A program made the translations under genes and the position numbers. The notes beneath the pieces are model-generated. The model did not search any database, had not been told where the DNA came from, and saw only the letters and a program-made list of their open reading frames with translations. DNA of 64,000 nt, taken from Endozoicomonas euniceicola (GTDB taxonomy: Bacteria; Pseudomonadota; Gammaproteobacteria; Pseudomonadales; Endozoicomonadaceae). The stretch spans positions 1,625,501-1,689,500 of the forward strand of contig NZ_CP103300.1 in NCBI RefSeq assembly GCF_025562755.1. Reading direction: 5' to 3'. This document shows positions 63,110 to 64,000 of this stretch, piece after piece (the stretch's first letter is position 1; each line of letters starts with the position of its first letter).

Positions 63110-64000
63110 ATGTATCGTAATTCAGATAACCTGAAAAAATGTCTGCCGGGGTTATTTTTTTTGATCCTTTTTTCCTGTAACAGCTACTCAGCCCCTATTC
63201 CAATTCCATACACTGATTTCATCAAAGAAAGATTGGTGCTTATTACTGGCTTTAATGATGATAAAGAATGGTCCTGCATGGCTTACCTTCAGAGTAGGGA
63301 ACTCGCTGCCACCAGTACAGAGTGTGCGGAGCGAATTAAGAATTCAGAAAACCCAGACAATCTGACACTCATAAGAGAAACAGGAGAGTCACTTAAATTC
63401 ACCCTGTCTTCTGATAAGCCAAAAAAGGGCATTCATTATCTCAAGCCAGAGCCCGGCCTTGCTTTAGAAGGCGAGCTACCAACTGACTCTTTCCCAATCT
63501 TTGACCCAGACGAATCAATTGTTAATGTCTGGTATCCGTCTGGCAGTCACGAACAACTGACTTTTCAATCAATGCGATTACCAATGCAGGCTGGAAAACA
63601 CCCAAAAATAAATGCTGTTTGTGCTTTACCTTCCCCTGTATCCGGAACTCCTGTTTTTCATAATGGTCTACCCATTTGCATTTTATCAACAGACGGTCGT
63701 TGTGTTCGTTACGAGTACAGCACTTGCATGAAGTTCTGTAATCACTCCAGCTGCACCGTCGGCTATATTGACCCTGAGCGACCCGATAATACTTTTTTTT
63801 CTGTATTTTGTGGTGAATGGAGTGCGTGTTACTTTAATTTGATCTACAGAAATGATTACTGCACCGGGAATACGTGGGCTTGCCAGAAGAAGAATTGCAA
63901 TAGTTTTTTTAGCTATGACGATTGTGTCAAAAGTAGCTCAGATAAACAACTTCAGTGCGATCCGAATTATACAATGTCTATTCGCCTGCCATTACTGGCG
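63110..64000 (+). CDS. Cys-rich exported protein, copy 2 (3' end outside window)
   Basis: The frame is colinear with copy 1 over 297 codons, with no insertions or deletions. The signal reads GLFFLILFSC. The N-terminal two-thirds is almost identical to copy 1. Substitutions are concentrated after residue ~165 (HPKINAVCALP versus HPRIKKLSDLP) and around residues 235-250, in the Cys-rich domain. The frame is open at the window edge. Concentration of change in the exposed domain suggests diversification after duplication. Confidence 0.8.
   Translation, partial: MYRNSDNLKKCLPGLFFLILFSCNSYSAPIPIPYTDFIKERLVLITGFNDDKEWSCMAYLQSRELAATSTECAERIKNSENPDNLTLIRETGESLKFTLSSDKPKKGIHYLKPEPGLALEGELPTDSFPIFDPDESIVNVWYPSGSHEQLTFQSMRLPMQAGKHPKINAVCALPSPVSGTPVFHNGLPICILSTDGRCVRYEYSTCMKFCNHSSCTVGYIDPERPDNTFFSVFCGEWSACYFNLIYRNDYCTGNTWACQKKNCNSFFSYDDCVKSSSDKQLQCDPNYTMSIRLPLLA

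Noticed and set aside
1..64000. tRNA and rRNA genes
   Set aside because: I looked for cloverleaf-like ends and conserved rRNA blocks by eye and found none. A dedicated scan could still reveal a tRNA at an island border.

Overview
The window looks like chromosome from a marine gammaproteobacterium. The core genes (ubiX, mpl, trmH, tesB, rpiA/ilvA, a LIV-type amino-acid importer, pyrophosphate-dependent phosphofructokinase, AbgT transporter) fit this, and the load of decayed mobile DNA and family-less secreted proteins suggests an Endozoicomonas-like (Oceanospirillales) symbiont. That genus placement is an inference from gene content. I saw no rRNA, tRNA or CRISPR array.

Layout. 1-9 kb: the 3' end of one unknown gene, a 1047-residue unknown protein, a tnpB-only IS605-type element whose right end touches the stop codon of a REC-PAS-histidine kinase, an RmlD-like protein with a degenerate active site and a secreted protein. 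9.0-10.9 kb: a 97-bp palindrome and a complete IS4-family element (18-bp inverted repeats, 11-bp target duplication). Its transposase gene carries a small heptad-rich palindromic element inserted in frame. 11-28 kb: mostly housekeeping (flavin/NADPH reductase, DedA, TrmH, TesB, polysaccharide deacetylase, cytochrome c, UbiX, Mpl, PPi-PFK, AbgT, YjjPB) with several exported or small proteins of unknown function. 28.13-32.78 kb: a transposon-like unit with ~71-bp terminal inverted repeats and a 5-bp target duplication but no recognisable transposase. It carries a DUF3024-like gene, two large genes of unknown function and a higBA module with a truncated toxin. 32.8-39.8 kb: a signalling operon (hybrid kinase with three receiver domains, CheR, CheB, REC-PAS-GGDEF).

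39.9-58.5 kb: a livKHMGF branched-chain amino-acid ABC operon split by about 13.7 kb of accessory DNA between livK and livH. The island holds a truncated tyrosine integrase, a SecB-like gene, a complete IS605-type element (tnpA+tnpB), hicAB, a frameshifted resolvase, a second diverged fragment of the livH 5' end, shards of a type I restriction system (hsdM, hsdS, hsdR, and a second hsdM piece), a frameshifted BrnA-like antitoxin, a duplicated coiled-coil membrane protein, a YeiH-family transporter, an intact higBA pair, an AT-rich unknown gene and an IS605-derived remnant. 58.8-64 kb: a 41-residue membrane peptide, rpiA and ilvA divergently arranged, then a tandem duplication (1440-bp period) of a cysteine-rich secreted protein. 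Between its copies lie an ilvA fragment and a second copy of the heptad-rich palindromic element.

The two most unusual signals are the transposase-less inverted-repeat unit at 28.13-32.78 kb and the small 3-bp-duplicating palindromic element seen inside the IS4 transposase and again at 62.7 kb. Both were read directly from repeats and target duplications. All family assignments are from motif recognition, without database searches.
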